Part shown: in pieces, positions 33,209 through 41,266 of the stretch
Layout: every line of letters begins with the position of its first letter
How positions within the stretch are numbered: position 1 is the stretch's first letter
Origin: Halalkalibacter okhensis
GTDB taxonomy: Bacteria > Bacillota > Bacilli > Bacillales > Bacillaceae_D
Length of the DNA: 64,000 nucleotides
Direction of reading: 5' to 3'
Assembly: GCF_000787375.1 (NCBI RefSeq)
Contig: NZ_JRJU01000005.1
Coordinates: 62,001 to 126,000 of the forward strand
Position numbers and translations under genes: made by a program
The notes under the pieces: model-generated
Database searches by the model: none
What the model saw: the letters and a program-made list of their open reading frames with translations, nothing else
What the model was told of the DNA's origin: nothing

Positions 33209-33658
33209 TTAATTTCCCTCTAGAAGTTTTCTTGCTTCTTCATCAAAAGCTACACCTCTCCCCGTTTCCTTACTGATCTGAACAATCGTCCCCCTCCCAG
33301 TTAAGCATATGGACTCTTCTTTTGTTAAAGCTATATAATGCAAATCAACTGAAGAAGTACCAAGTCTTTCTACTTTAACTCCTATCCTTAATTGTTCATC
33401 AAAAAGGACCTGCTTATGAAAGTCACACTGAAGATCAGCTACGACAATGATCTGGGAATAAGAAGACTTAGCCCACTTTTGCATAAGCCCTAATTCCTTA
33501 AACAAAGCTAAACGCGCATCCTCAAAAAAAACAAAAGCATTTGTATTATTTAAATGACCAAACGCATCAGTTTCCGAAAACCGAACCTGTACCGGTATAT
33601 AAAAATGAAAGGAACTCAGCCAACTTTCTAGATCTTCAATATATGACGGTATTTTCAT
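33209..33658 (-). CDS. ysmA: Acyl-CoA thioesterase-like hotdog protein YsmA
   Basis: A 149-aa 4-hydroxybenzoyl-CoA thioesterase-type hotdog protein. VRFSETDAFGHLNNTNAFVFFEDARL (about 25-50) has the family motif with Asp/His/Asn in DAFGHLNN. Position between gerE and sdhB matches B. subtilis ysmA. Substrate unknown. Confidence 0.88.
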   Translation of the reverse strand: MKIPSYIEDLESWLSSFHFYIPVQVRFSETDAFGHLNNTNAFVFFEDARLALFKELGLMQKWAKSSYSQIIVVADLQCDFHKQVLFDEQLRIGVKVERLGTSSVDLHYIALTKEESICLTGRGTIVQISKETGRGVAFDEEARKLLEGN

Positions 33659-33720
33659 TTTTTCACAACCTTTTCTTTAAATATGTGCTCATTTCGAAAG
33701 CGCTTTATCGATCTTTTCTT

Positions 33721-33762
33721 AAAAAGGCCTAATCTCTTACCATTAAAGAGACTAGACCTTTC
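33721..33762 (-). terminator. Terminator after sdhB
   Basis: AAAGGTCTAGTCTCTT pairs with AAGAGATTAGGCCTTT on the minus strand and ends in TTTTT, a few bases past the sdhB stop. Confidence 0.88.
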
Positions 33763-33767
33763 ATCAA

Positions 33768-34517
33768 TTATGCACCAAAGAAGTTTTTAAACGATTGTAA
33801 TGTTGTAGAACGGTTCAAAGCTGCAATGGATGTCGTTAAAGGAATGCCTTTCGGACATGATTGCACACAGTTTTGTGAGTTTCCGCAGTTTGCAAGCCCG
33901 CCTTCACCCATAATCGTTTCTAAACGTTCTTCTTTATTCATTTCACCCGTTGGATGAGCATTAAATAAACGTACTTGAGATAACGGTGCTGGTCCAATGA
34001 AATCAGACTTACTATTTACATTAGGACACGCCTCCAAACAAACGCCACATGTCATACATTTTGAAAGCTCATATGCCCATTGACGCTTTGTTTCAGCCAT
34101 ACGTGGCCCTGGTCCAAGGTCATAGGTTCCATCAATCGGAATCCATGCTTTCACTTTCTTAAGGGAGTCAAACATCCGACTACGGTCAACCATTAAATCA
34201 CGAACAACGGGGAACGTCTTCATTGGTTCAAGACGAATTGGTTGCTCAAGCTGATCAACTAAAGCCGTACAAGATTGACGAGGCTTACCGTTAATGACCA
34301 TTGAACATGCGCCACAAACTTCTTCTAAACAGTTCATATCCCACGCAATCGGAGTTGTCTCTTTCCCACTAGATGTAACAGGGTTACGACGAAACTCCAT
34401 GAGGGCTGAGATCACGTTCATATTTTGACGATATGGTACTTCAAACTCCTCAACATAAGGAGCACTGTTTGGATCATCTTGACGTGTTACTTTAAATTTA
34501 ATTGTTTTTTCACTCAT
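33768..34517 (-). CDS. sdhB: Succinate dehydrogenase iron-sulfur subunit
   Basis: Electron-transfer subunit of complex II. The 249-aa protein has the [2Fe-2S] cysteines in CLEEVCGACSMVINGKPRQSC-type spacing near 63-85, the [4Fe-4S] CMTCGVCLEACPN (about 150) and the [3Fe-4S] region CGNSQNCVQSCPKG (about 210). Its ATG overlaps the sdhA stop by 4 nt. Confidence 0.97.
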   Translation of the reverse strand: MSEKTIKFKVTRQDDPNSAPYVEEFEVPYRQNMNVISALMEFRRNPVTSSGKETTPIAWDMNCLEEVCGACSMVINGKPRQSCTALVDQLEQPIRLEPMKTFPVVRDLMVDRSRMFDSLKKVKAWIPIDGTYDLGPGPRMAETKRQWAYELSKCMTCGVCLEACPNVNSKSDFIGPAPLSQVRLFNAHPTGEMNKEERLETIMGEGGLANCGNSQNCVQSCPKGIPLTTSIAALNRSTTLQSFKNFFGA

Positions 34518-36283
34518 GATTTAGCAGCTCCTTGCTTCTTTTGTGAGTAGTCACGTTTACGAGGCTTAATAAGCGACGTATCAACTTCTTCCCATGAAAA
34601 GTCAGGACCATTTTTCGCAGGGTTAAATGTAGCCTTTGTTGTTTTCAAGAACTCTTCATCATTACGTTCAGGGAACTCAGGCTTGTAATGTGCTCCTCGG
34701 CTTTCATTACGGTTATATGCACCTAGTGTAATAACACGTGCGAGACTTAACATTCCGTCTAACTGACGTGTAAATGAGGCTCCTTGGTTGCTCCACTTGG
34801 CTGTATCGTTGATATTAATATTTTTATAACGTTCCATTAACTCTTGGATCTTCTCATCAGTTTTTAATAGCTTTTCATTGTAACGAACAACTGTTACGTT
34901 ATCTGTCATCCATTCACCAAGTTCTTTATGAAGGATGTAGGCATTTTCTTTTCCATCCATTTTCATGATGTCATCAAATGCTTGTTGTTCTTTCTTCACT
35001 TCTCCTTCAAATAATGAAGAAGGCATCGCATCAGCCGTTTTATCTAGTCCGTTCATGTATTCAACAGCTTTCGGTCCCGCTACCATACCTCCATAAATCG
35101 CTGATAGAAGCGAGTTAGCACCTAGGCGATTTCCGCCGTGCTGTGAGTAATCACACTCACCAGCTGCGAACAGTCCAGGAATATTTGTCATTTGATCATA
35201 ATCGATCCACATACCACCCATAGAGTAGTGAACCGCTGGGAAAATCTTCATTGGCACTTTACGAGGGTCATCACCCATGAACTTCTCATAGATTTCAATG
35301 ATGCCTCCAAGTTTGATATCAAGCTCTTTCGGATCTTTATGAGAAAGGTCTAGATAAACCATGTTCTCGCCATTAATTCCTAGTTTTTGCTCCACACACA
35401 CATCAAAGATTTCACGTGTAGCAATATCACGTGGAACAAGGTTACCATATGCAGGATATTTTTCTTCAAGAAAATACCATGGTTTCCCATCTTTATACGT
35501 CCATACTCGTCCACCTTCACCACGAGCAGATTCACTCATTAGACGAAGTTTATCGTCACCAGGAATCGCCGTTGGGTGAATTTGGATAAACTCACCATTA
35601 GCATAGTGAACACCTTGTTGATAAAGCTTAGCAGCTGCATAGCCCGTATTGATAACTGAGTTGGTGGATTTTCCGAAAATAATCCCTGGGCCCCCAGTAG
35701 CCATAATAACGGCATCACCTTGGAAGCTGCGAATCTCTGATGATTTTAAATCTTGAGCTGTAATCCCGCGACAGGTTCCTTCATCATCAACAATAGCTGA
35801 TAGGAATTCCCATCCTTCATACTTCGTAACAAGTCCACTTACTTCATGACGACGAACTTGCTCATCAAGTGCGTATAATAATTGCTGACCTGTAGTTGCG
35901 CCCGCAAAAGCTGTACGGTGATGTTGCGTTCCACCGAAACGACGGAAATCTAGTAACCCTTCAGGCGTACGGTTAAACATAACCCCCATACGATCCATTA
36001 AGTGAATAATTCCAGGCGCTGCCTCAGTCATCGCTTTTACTGGAGGTTGGTTCGCCAAGAAGTCTCCACCATAAACTGTATCATCGAAGTGCTCCCACGG
36101 AGAATCTCCTTCCCCTTTCGTGTTAACCGCACCATTTATTCCACCTTGTGCACAAACTGAGTGTGAACGTTTTACCGGAACTAATGAGAAGAGATCAACG
36201 GGTACCCCTTTTTCTGCTGCTTTAATTGTTGCCATCAGACCAGCTAGTCCGCCTCCGACAACAATAATTCTACCTTTACTCAT
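34514..36283 (-). CDS. sdhA: Succinate dehydrogenase flavoprotein subunit
   Basis: Covalent-FAD subunit oxidising succinate to fumarate in the TCA cycle and respiratory chain. The 589-aa protein has the dinucleotide motif IIVVGGGLAGLMA, SHSVCAQGGING with the flavin-linked region, IQIHPTAIPGDDKL, and SARGEGGRVW with catalytic residues. It lies 14 nt after sdhC and overlaps sdhB. Confidence 0.97.
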   Translation of the reverse strand: MSKGRIIVVGGGLAGLMATIKAAEKGVPVDLFSLVPVKRSHSVCAQGGINGAVNTKGEGDSPWEHFDDTVYGGDFLANQPPVKAMTEAAPGIIHLMDRMGVMFNRTPEGLLDFRRFGGTQHHRTAFAGATTGQQLLYALDEQVRRHEVSGLVTKYEGWEFLSAIVDDEGTCRGITAQDLKSSEIRSFQGDAVIMATGGPGIIFGKSTNSVINTGYAAAKLYQQGVHYANGEFIQIHPTAIPGDDKLRLMSESARGEGGRVWTYKDGKPWYFLEEKYPAYGNLVPRDIATREIFDVCVEQKLGINGENMVYLDLSHKDPKELDIKLGGIIEIYEKFMGDDPRKVPMKIFPAVHYSMGGMWIDYDQMTNIPGLFAAGECDYSQHGGNRLGANSLLSAIYGGMVAGPKAVEYMNGLDKTADAMPSSLFEGEVKKEQQAFDDIMKMDGKENAYILHKELGEWMTDNVTVVRYNEKLLKTDEKIQELMERYKNININDTAKWSNQGASFTRQLDGMLSLARVITLGAYNRNESRGAHYKPEFPERNDEEFLKTTKATFNPAKNGPDFSWEEVDTSLIKPRKRDYSQKKQGAAKS

Positions 36284-36297
36284 ATTTGACCCACTCC

Positions 36298-36927
36298 TTA
36301 AATGTTTGCTAAGTCTGGATTAATGAATGCTAGAATTGCTCTAATTCCAACAAACGTTAATGCGAAGAAAATACCTAGTGTTACATATGTTGCAATTTGT
36401 TGTGAACGAGGTGTTACTGTAATCCCCCAAGATACTGCAAATGACCAAAGACCATTAGCAAAGTGGAACGTCGCTGCAATAACCCCGACAATATAGAATA
36501 CGATCATAAAAGGATTACTAAAGATGTTAGCCATCATATCAAAGTTTACTTCTGCACCTAATGCAGCAGCTACTCTAGTTTCCCATACGTGCCAAGTAAT
36601 CCAGATAACTAAGAATACTCCAGTCCAACGTTGAATACGGAACATCCAGTTACGGAAGAAACCATATCGAGCTGTGTTGTTTTTTGCTTGAAATGCAATG
36701 TATAAACCATAAATTGCATGATAAAGCAATGGAATAAAAATTAAAAAGATTTCAAGAAGATAACGGAATGGTAAGTTTTCCATGAAGTGAGCTGCTTGAT
36801 TAAAAGCACTCGCACCTCGTGTTGCAAAATGGTTAATTACAAAGTGTTGAACTAGGAATAGTCCAACTGGAATGACGCCAAGTAATGAATGTAGCTTACG
36901 ATTAAAAAATTCCCGGTTGCCAGCCAT
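36298..36927 (-). CDS. sdhC: Succinate dehydrogenase cytochrome b558 subunit
   Basis: Membrane anchor with two hemes that passes electrons to menaquinone. The 209-aa protein has five hydrophobic helices with His ligands candidates in NRKLHSLLG, VQHFVINHF, LYHAIYG, WITWHVWE and FHFANGLW. First gene of sdhCAB. Confidence 0.95.
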   Translation of the reverse strand: MAGNREFFNRKLHSLLGVIPVGLFLVQHFVINHFATRGASAFNQAAHFMENLPFRYLLEIFLIFIPLLYHAIYGLYIAFQAKNNTARYGFFRNWMFRIQRWTGVFLVIWITWHVWETRVAAALGAEVNFDMMANIFSNPFMIVFYIVGVIAATFHFANGLWSFAVSWGITVTPRSQQIATYVTLGIFFALTFVGIRAILAFINPDLANI

Positions 36928-37159
36928 ACCTTTTTCCCCCTACAAATGATTTTGATCCTACTAAATCGTGTAAATCAATGATTTTTTTCTATCCTTCTAT
37001 AGTATATTGGAACCGACAAACAAAAAATGATAGATTGCAAGCACCAATATTATGAAACTTTTAGCAAGTTTCTGTGAAAAAAATCTGACAAATTTATTGT
37101 ACTCCCATCAGATAACCTCGTCAAGAAAACGTATACAACTCTTTTTAGTTTCTAAGAGA

Positions 37160-37188
37160 GGAAAAAGCCCTTTTCTAAGGACTTTTCC
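37160..37188 (-). terminator. Terminator after the Ktr gene
   Basis: GGAAAAGTCC pairs with GGGCTTTTTCC on the minus strand about 40 nt past the stop; a tail of T is present but interrupted. Confidence 0.65.
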
Positions 37189-37224
37189 ATTAAAATAACA
37201 ATATTTCCAACTTATCTACTAAAT

Positions 37225-38574
37225 TTACCCGATAATAATTCTTTCTGTTGGATATTTAAAATGTGTTTTTGTTTCACGTTTTCGGACCGAGAATAAAAAG
37301 GCAATAAGTCCCACTCGACCTATAAACATCAGAATCATTAAGACAAATTGGCTTGGTAAGGACAGATCAGGAGTAATTCCCATTGACAAACCACACGTTC
37401 CGAAGGCTGATGCTGTTTCAAAAATAATCGACATGAGTGTAATGTTGTTCCTTGCCTCAAATGCCGAGATCAGTGTCACAGCGGCAAATAACAAAACAAG
37501 AAACACAGATAAGACAATAAACGCCTTTTGCCTATCCTCAGGGTGAATCTCTCTTCCAAATACTTTCACATCATCTTTTCCTAATGCAAAACTTCGAATC
37601 GTTAAAAACATGACTGCGACCGTTGTCGTACGTATTCCACCACCCACACTAGAAGGGCTCGCTCCAATGATCATTAAACCTGAAATAAAGAGCAATGTTC
37701 CAATATTTAACTCAGACACATCCATAATGGATAATCCACCACTTCTAGCTGTTGCTGAATTAAAGATCGAATAAAACAATTGCTGATGCCACTCTAATCC
37801 AACATAATAAAAACCGCTTTCGAGTGCCCAAATTCCGATGATCCCAATTGCAAAGACTGCGAAGTAAGTGGTTGTTGTAATTTTTGTAAACAAACTAAAT
37901 TTGAAATTGTTGTTCTTCCTAGAAAAGTATTCTTTTAATTCGAGCAAGACAGGAAACCCTATGGCTCCCGCAAAGATAAGCAAGATCACGACGAATTGAA
38001 CGTAGTAATCATTAGCAAATGGAATCAAGGACTCTCCCGTCACATCAAAACCAGCGTTTGTAAAAGCACTTAACGATGCAAATGCCCCTTGATAATATGC
38101 CTCACCTACCGTATCAAAATAACGAATAAAATAAGTACCAAGTATGAGTGCACCGATGAATTCAATGATGAGGGCCACTAACAAGATTCCTCTCATTAGA
38201 TTGACTAACCCAGAAAAATTATTTTGATTTTGGTCGACCATAATTAACATTCGTTGTGCCAAATTAATTTTGCGTCCAAATAACATCCAGACAAAAGTCC
38301 CCATTGTCATGATACCAATTCCACCAAGCTGAATGGCAAGTGCTAAAAAGACAATTCCTATGTAACTATATGTATCAGGTACATTAACGACCGTTAATCC
38401 CGTAACGCTCACAGCGCTAACCGACGTAAAAAGAGCTTCTGAATAAGTTACATCGACTCCAGGTTGATGCGATATAGGCAAGTAAAGCAAAACACTAAAC
38501 ACAAACATCGCTATAATGTAGGCTATAATAATAACCCTAAAAGGCGATAAAAATTGATTCAACCCTGATTTCAT
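37225..38574 (-). CDS. Potassium transporter membrane subunit (KtrB/KtrD-type)
   Basis: Cation channel-like transporter of the Trk/Ktr/HKT superfamily. The 449-aa protein has four M1-P-M2 repeats with selectivity-filter glycines in SAVSVTGLT (about 60), SAFTNAGFD (about 170), NSATARSGGLS (about 275) and SAFGTCGLS (about 390). Ktr systems couple K+ to Na+. No KtrA/KtrC-type RCK cytosolic subunit lies beside it, as with B. subtilis ktrD, so a partner must be elsewhere. It is absent from this place in B. subtilis. Confidence 0.9.
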   Translation of the reverse strand: MKSGLNQFLSPFRVIIIAYIIAMFVFSVLLYLPISHQPGVDVTYSEALFTSVSAVSVTGLTVVNVPDTYSYIGIVFLALAIQLGGIGIMTMGTFVWMLFGRKINLAQRMLIMVDQNQNNFSGLVNLMRGILLVALIIEFIGALILGTYFIRYFDTVGEAYYQGAFASLSAFTNAGFDVTGESLIPFANDYYVQFVVILLIFAGAIGFPVLLELKEYFSRKNNNFKFSLFTKITTTTYFAVFAIGIIGIWALESGFYYVGLEWHQQLFYSIFNSATARSGGLSIMDVSELNIGTLLFISGLMIIGASPSSVGGGIRTTTVAVMFLTIRSFALGKDDVKVFGREIHPEDRQKAFIVLSVFLVLLFAAVTLISAFEARNNITLMSIIFETASAFGTCGLSMGITPDLSLPSQFVLMILMFIGRVGLIAFLFSVRKRETKTHFKYPTERIIIG

Positions 38575-38620
38575 TGATTATGTACCTCCATTTTATTCGC
38601 GGTTAAGTATACCATTTAAA

Positions 38621-39066
38621 GAGGTGAAAGAAAAAGGGGGCTCTTCCCTTTTTCTTTCACCTCGAAGCGATGAGCGGAACCGCCGTTTGGGTTTAAGCGC
38701 AAAGGAGTGGGGTTCTCCTTTGCGCGCACGGCGTGTGCAGCCAGCGCTACTTCTTCGCTTTTCAAAAAAGGGGGCTCTTCCCTTTTTCTTTCACCTCGAA
38801 GCGATGAGCGGAACCGCCGTTTAGGTTTAAGCGCAAAGGAGTGGGGTTCTCCTTTGCGCGCACGGCGTGTGGAGCCAGCGCTACTTCTTCGCTTTTCAAA
38901 AAAAGGGGGCTCTTCCCTTTTTCTTTCACCTCGAAGCGATGAGCGGAACCGCCGTTTGGGTTTAAGCGCAAAGGAGTGGGGTTCTCCTTTGCGCGCACGG
39001 CGTGTGCAGCCAGCGCTACTTCTTCGCTTTTCAAAAAAGGGGGCTCTTCCCTTTTTCTTTCACCTC
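38621..39066. repeat. Tandem array of a 134-bp palindrome-rich repeat (3 full copies plus part of a fourth)
   Basis: The marker CTCTTCCC recurs at 38641, 38775, 38910 and 39044, giving periods of 134, 135 and 134 bp with almost identical units. Each unit contains GCGCAAAGGAG-7 nt-CTCCTTTGCGC, a perfect 11-bp hairpin, plus GCGGAACCGC, and is GC-rich against its surroundings. The array starts with GAGGTGAAAGAAAAAGGG and ends with its exact reverse complement (CCCTTTTTCTTTCACCTC), so the block is bounded by inverted ends. Both strands are fortuitously open for about 140 codons. Confidence 0.95.
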
Positions 39067-39223
39067 TCCTACTTATGTTCTGTATTCCAGCTTTTGTCTT
39101 GTACCCAGAAGCGACTTCGTTTATCATCAAAAAGTAGCTATATTTTAAAGCAATTGGAACGATAGTATACATAGACGATGATCACTTATTGGCTTCATGG
39201 AGAACGGAGAGGAGCATATTTTT

Positions 39224-39628
39224 ATGGACGTTCAATCAACTCAATTTGGATACGACCTTATACGGAATGATATACTGAAAGACCTTTTAGGTAAGGATCA
39301 TGATGGCATTTTATACTGGATCGGAAAATCACTCGCAAGAAAATATCCCCTTTCAACAGTAGAAGACGCCATTCTTTTCTTTGAGAAAGCTAATTGGGGT
39401 TCTTTATCGCAAATAAAAGAAAAAAAGCAAGTACAAGTCTTCGAATTAAAAGGGGCATGGATGAACAATGATGATGGACGTTGCTATCAATTAGAAGCGG
39501 GGTTTCTTGCTCAACAAGTGGAGATGTGGCTCGAATGTATTAGTGGAGCTACTTACACAAAGTCGAAAAACCATGTCCTTATTACCGTTGAAACAGATAA
39601 GCGAGATTCTATTGAAGAAAAAAGGTGA
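39224..39628 (+). CDS. yslB: Conserved hypothetical YslB (DUF2507)
   Basis: A 134-aa protein of the Bacillus YslB family, with YWIGKSLARKYPL and LEAGFLAQQVEMWLE. Unknown function; the fold class is related to small-molecule-binding V4R-like domains. The ATG at 39224 is chosen because GAGAGGAG lies 9 nt upstream; an earlier in-frame ATG at 39197 has no ribosome site. Location between sdhC and lysC, opposite strand, matches B. subtilis. Confidence 0.85.
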   Translation: MDVQSTQFGYDLIRNDILKDLLGKDHDGILYWIGKSLARKYPLSTVEDAILFFEKANWGSLSQIKEKKQVQVFELKGAWMNNDDGRCYQLEAGFLAQQVEMWLECISGATYTKSKNHVLITVETDKRDSIEEKR

Positions 39629-39653
39629 AGCATGTTGAGCTTCACCTTTTTTC

Positions 39654-40160
39654 TTATACTGTAACAGCTGCTTCTTCTGTTTCTTCTGCAAGCTGGAACT
39701 CTTCATGTAACATCTCTACAGCTAAAACCATATCAGCTTCATCGACAACAACTGATACTTTAATTTCAGAAGTACTAACCATTTTTACAAAGATCTCGTT
39801 CTTTGCTAACACATCAAACATTTTTGCTGCTACACCCGGATTCGATACCATGCCAGAGCCAACAATTGATACTTTTGCAAGTTCTTCTTCAAACGTAACA
39901 TCCTCAAATTGTAACTCCTCTTGAGCTTCCTGCAGGACCGCTAACGTTTCTTTTAATGAGCTTTGGGTAATTGAAAATGAAATATTTACATGCTTATCGT
40001 CATATTGATTTTGAATAATAATATCCACATTTACTTGATTCTCTGACAAAGTAGTAAACAGTTTGGATAATGTATTTAATCGATTAGGTAAACCACTTAC
40101 TGTTACTTTTGTTACATCATTTTCAAAGGCAATTCCACGAATGATTAAATTTTGTTCCAT
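39654..40160 (-). CDS. lysC: Aspartokinase II beta subunit (internal in-frame start)
   Basis: Inside lysC, ATG 40160 (MEQNLIIRGIAFENDVTKV) is preceded by GAGGAGGAA with a 6-8 nt spacing, an unusually good ribosome site within a coding region. The product (168 aa) is the ACT-domain half. B. subtilis LysC is known to make such a beta chain that forms an alpha2-beta2 enzyme. Confidence 0.75.
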   Translation of the reverse strand: MEQNLIIRGIAFENDVTKVTVSGLPNRLNTLSKLFTTLSENQVNVDIIIQNQYDDKHVNISFSITQSSLKETLAVLQEAQEELQFEDVTFEEELAKVSIVGSGMVSNPGVAAKMFDVLAKNEIFVKMVSTSEIKVSVVVDEADMVLAVEMLHEEFQLAEETEEAAVTV

Positions 40161-40895
40161 CGTTACTTCCTCCTCGATCATTGTACCTACTGTATCTTCC
40201 ATGCTAGATGCAACCATTAATGGCACATCGTAATTTTTTGCAAACTCGACCGCTCTTGGGTGCAATACTCCAGCTCCAAGATTAGCCATTTCAAGCATTT
40301 CATCATAAGAAATAGAATGTAACTTCCTTGCTTTCTTTACATAGCGAGGGTCAGTTGTATAAACCCCCTCTACATCCGTATAAATATCACAACGACTTGC
40401 CTTTAACGACGCTGCTAAAGCGACAGCTGTTGTATCAGAACCACCACGTCCAAGTGTTGTAATTTCCCCATCTTCGCTGATTCCTTGAAATCCTGCAACA
40501 ATCACCACTTTGCCCTGCGCTAATTCTGCTTCCATTCGTTCATTATTTATAGCTTCGATTCGCGCATTTCCATGGCTAGCTTCTGTTTTCATACCTGCTT
40601 GCCAACCTGTTAAAGAAATAGCATCAATCCCACGAGCTTGTAGAGCCATGGAAAGCAATGATATTGTTACTTGTTCACCAGTCGTAAGTAACATATCCAT
40701 TTCTCGTTTGCTTGGTGTATCTGTTATTTGGTTTGCTAACGAAACCAATTCATCTGTGGACTTCCCCATTGCCGATACAACTACGACAAGCTCATTTCCT
40801 GCTTGCACTGCACGTTCAATTCTTGAAGCAACATGTTGAATTCTTTCCACTGAACCTACTGATGTTCCGCCATATTTCTGTACAATCCTTGCCAT
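39654..40895 (-). CDS. lysC: Lysine-sensitive aspartokinase (aspartokinase II), alpha subunit
   Basis: Phosphorylates aspartate, entry to lysine, DAP, threonine and methionine synthesis. The 413-aa protein has VQKYGGTSVGS at the N-terminus, GRGGSDTTAVALAA (about 160), and two ACT domains (about 265-400) binding lysine. The ATG at 40895 with AAGGAGAGG upstream is chosen; the open frame to 41030 is riboswitch expression-platform sequence. An internal start for the beta subunit is visible (see next entry). Confidence 0.96.
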   Translation of the reverse strand: MARIVQKYGGTSVGSVERIQHVASRIERAVQAGNELVVVVSAMGKSTDELVSLANQITDTPSKREMDMLLTTGEQVTISLLSMALQARGIDAISLTGWQAGMKTEASHGNARIEAINNERMEAELAQGKVVIVAGFQGISEDGEITTLGRGGSDTTAVALAASLKASRCDIYTDVEGVYTTDPRYVKKARKLHSISYDEMLEMANLGAGVLHPRAVEFAKNYDVPLMVASSMEDTVGTMIEEEVTMEQNLIIRGIAFENDVTKVTVSGLPNRLNTLSKLFTTLSENQVNVDIIIQNQYDDKHVNISFSITQSSLKETLAVLQEAQEELQFEDVTFEEELAKVSIVGSGMVSNPGVAAKMFDVLAKNEIFVKMVSTSEIKVSVVVDEADMVLAVEMLHEEFQLAEETEEAAVTV

Positions 40896-40937
40896 TATTC
40901 GTTTCCTCTCCTTGGTCCTCACGTTGTGATGGAATGC

Positions 40938-41200
40938 AAAAAAGCAACAATAAGGAAAACCCCTCACTGTTGCATGTATACCAGTCCGGTACCACACTGC
41001 TCCCTTTTCTCTCGTGAGATAGTTCTCCACATACCTCTTGGGTGTAGGTATGTGACAGCCCTATGCTTCTTCAACATAGGTCCAGCACAAGTCAGATGAG
41101 TCTTCCTTGCACTTCGGCGAATTCCCCTTTCTTCTTTCATCACCGAGGCTCATTCCTCTCAGAAAGCTTACTATTGGTTTTCGCTCCTCTACCAATCACT
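40938..41200 (-). promoter_or_regulatory. Lysine riboswitch (L-box) controlling lysC
   Basis: The minus strand between uvrC and lysC has the L-box landmarks in order: GGTAGAGGAGCGAA (5' end, about 41185-41199), GGTGATGAAAG, GCCGAAG, the P4 region ending GGGCTGTCA, and GGAGAACTATCTC closing P1. A terminator (GCAACAGTGAGG..CCTTATTGTTGC then T6, 40938-40973) follows. Lysine binding should favour termination and switch lysC off. Confidence 0.93.
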
Positions 41201-41266
41201 TCATTTGAAGTGTGGCATATTCAATTGATTAACATTCTAGCAAACGATCGCTATTTTCGCAAGTAG

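Noticed and set aside
33697-33706. AAAGCGCTTT palindrome as a cre site
   Set aside because: The outer TG/CA pairs required by the cre consensus are absent.
38621-39066. CRISPR array
   Set aside because: Units are long, contiguous and near identical with no unique spacers; no cas genes are in the window.
38707-39172. Long open frames on both strands in the 134-bp array
   Set aside because: Openness follows from the periodic GC-rich units; no ribosome sites, and the unit lengths (134/135/134) change the frame between copies.
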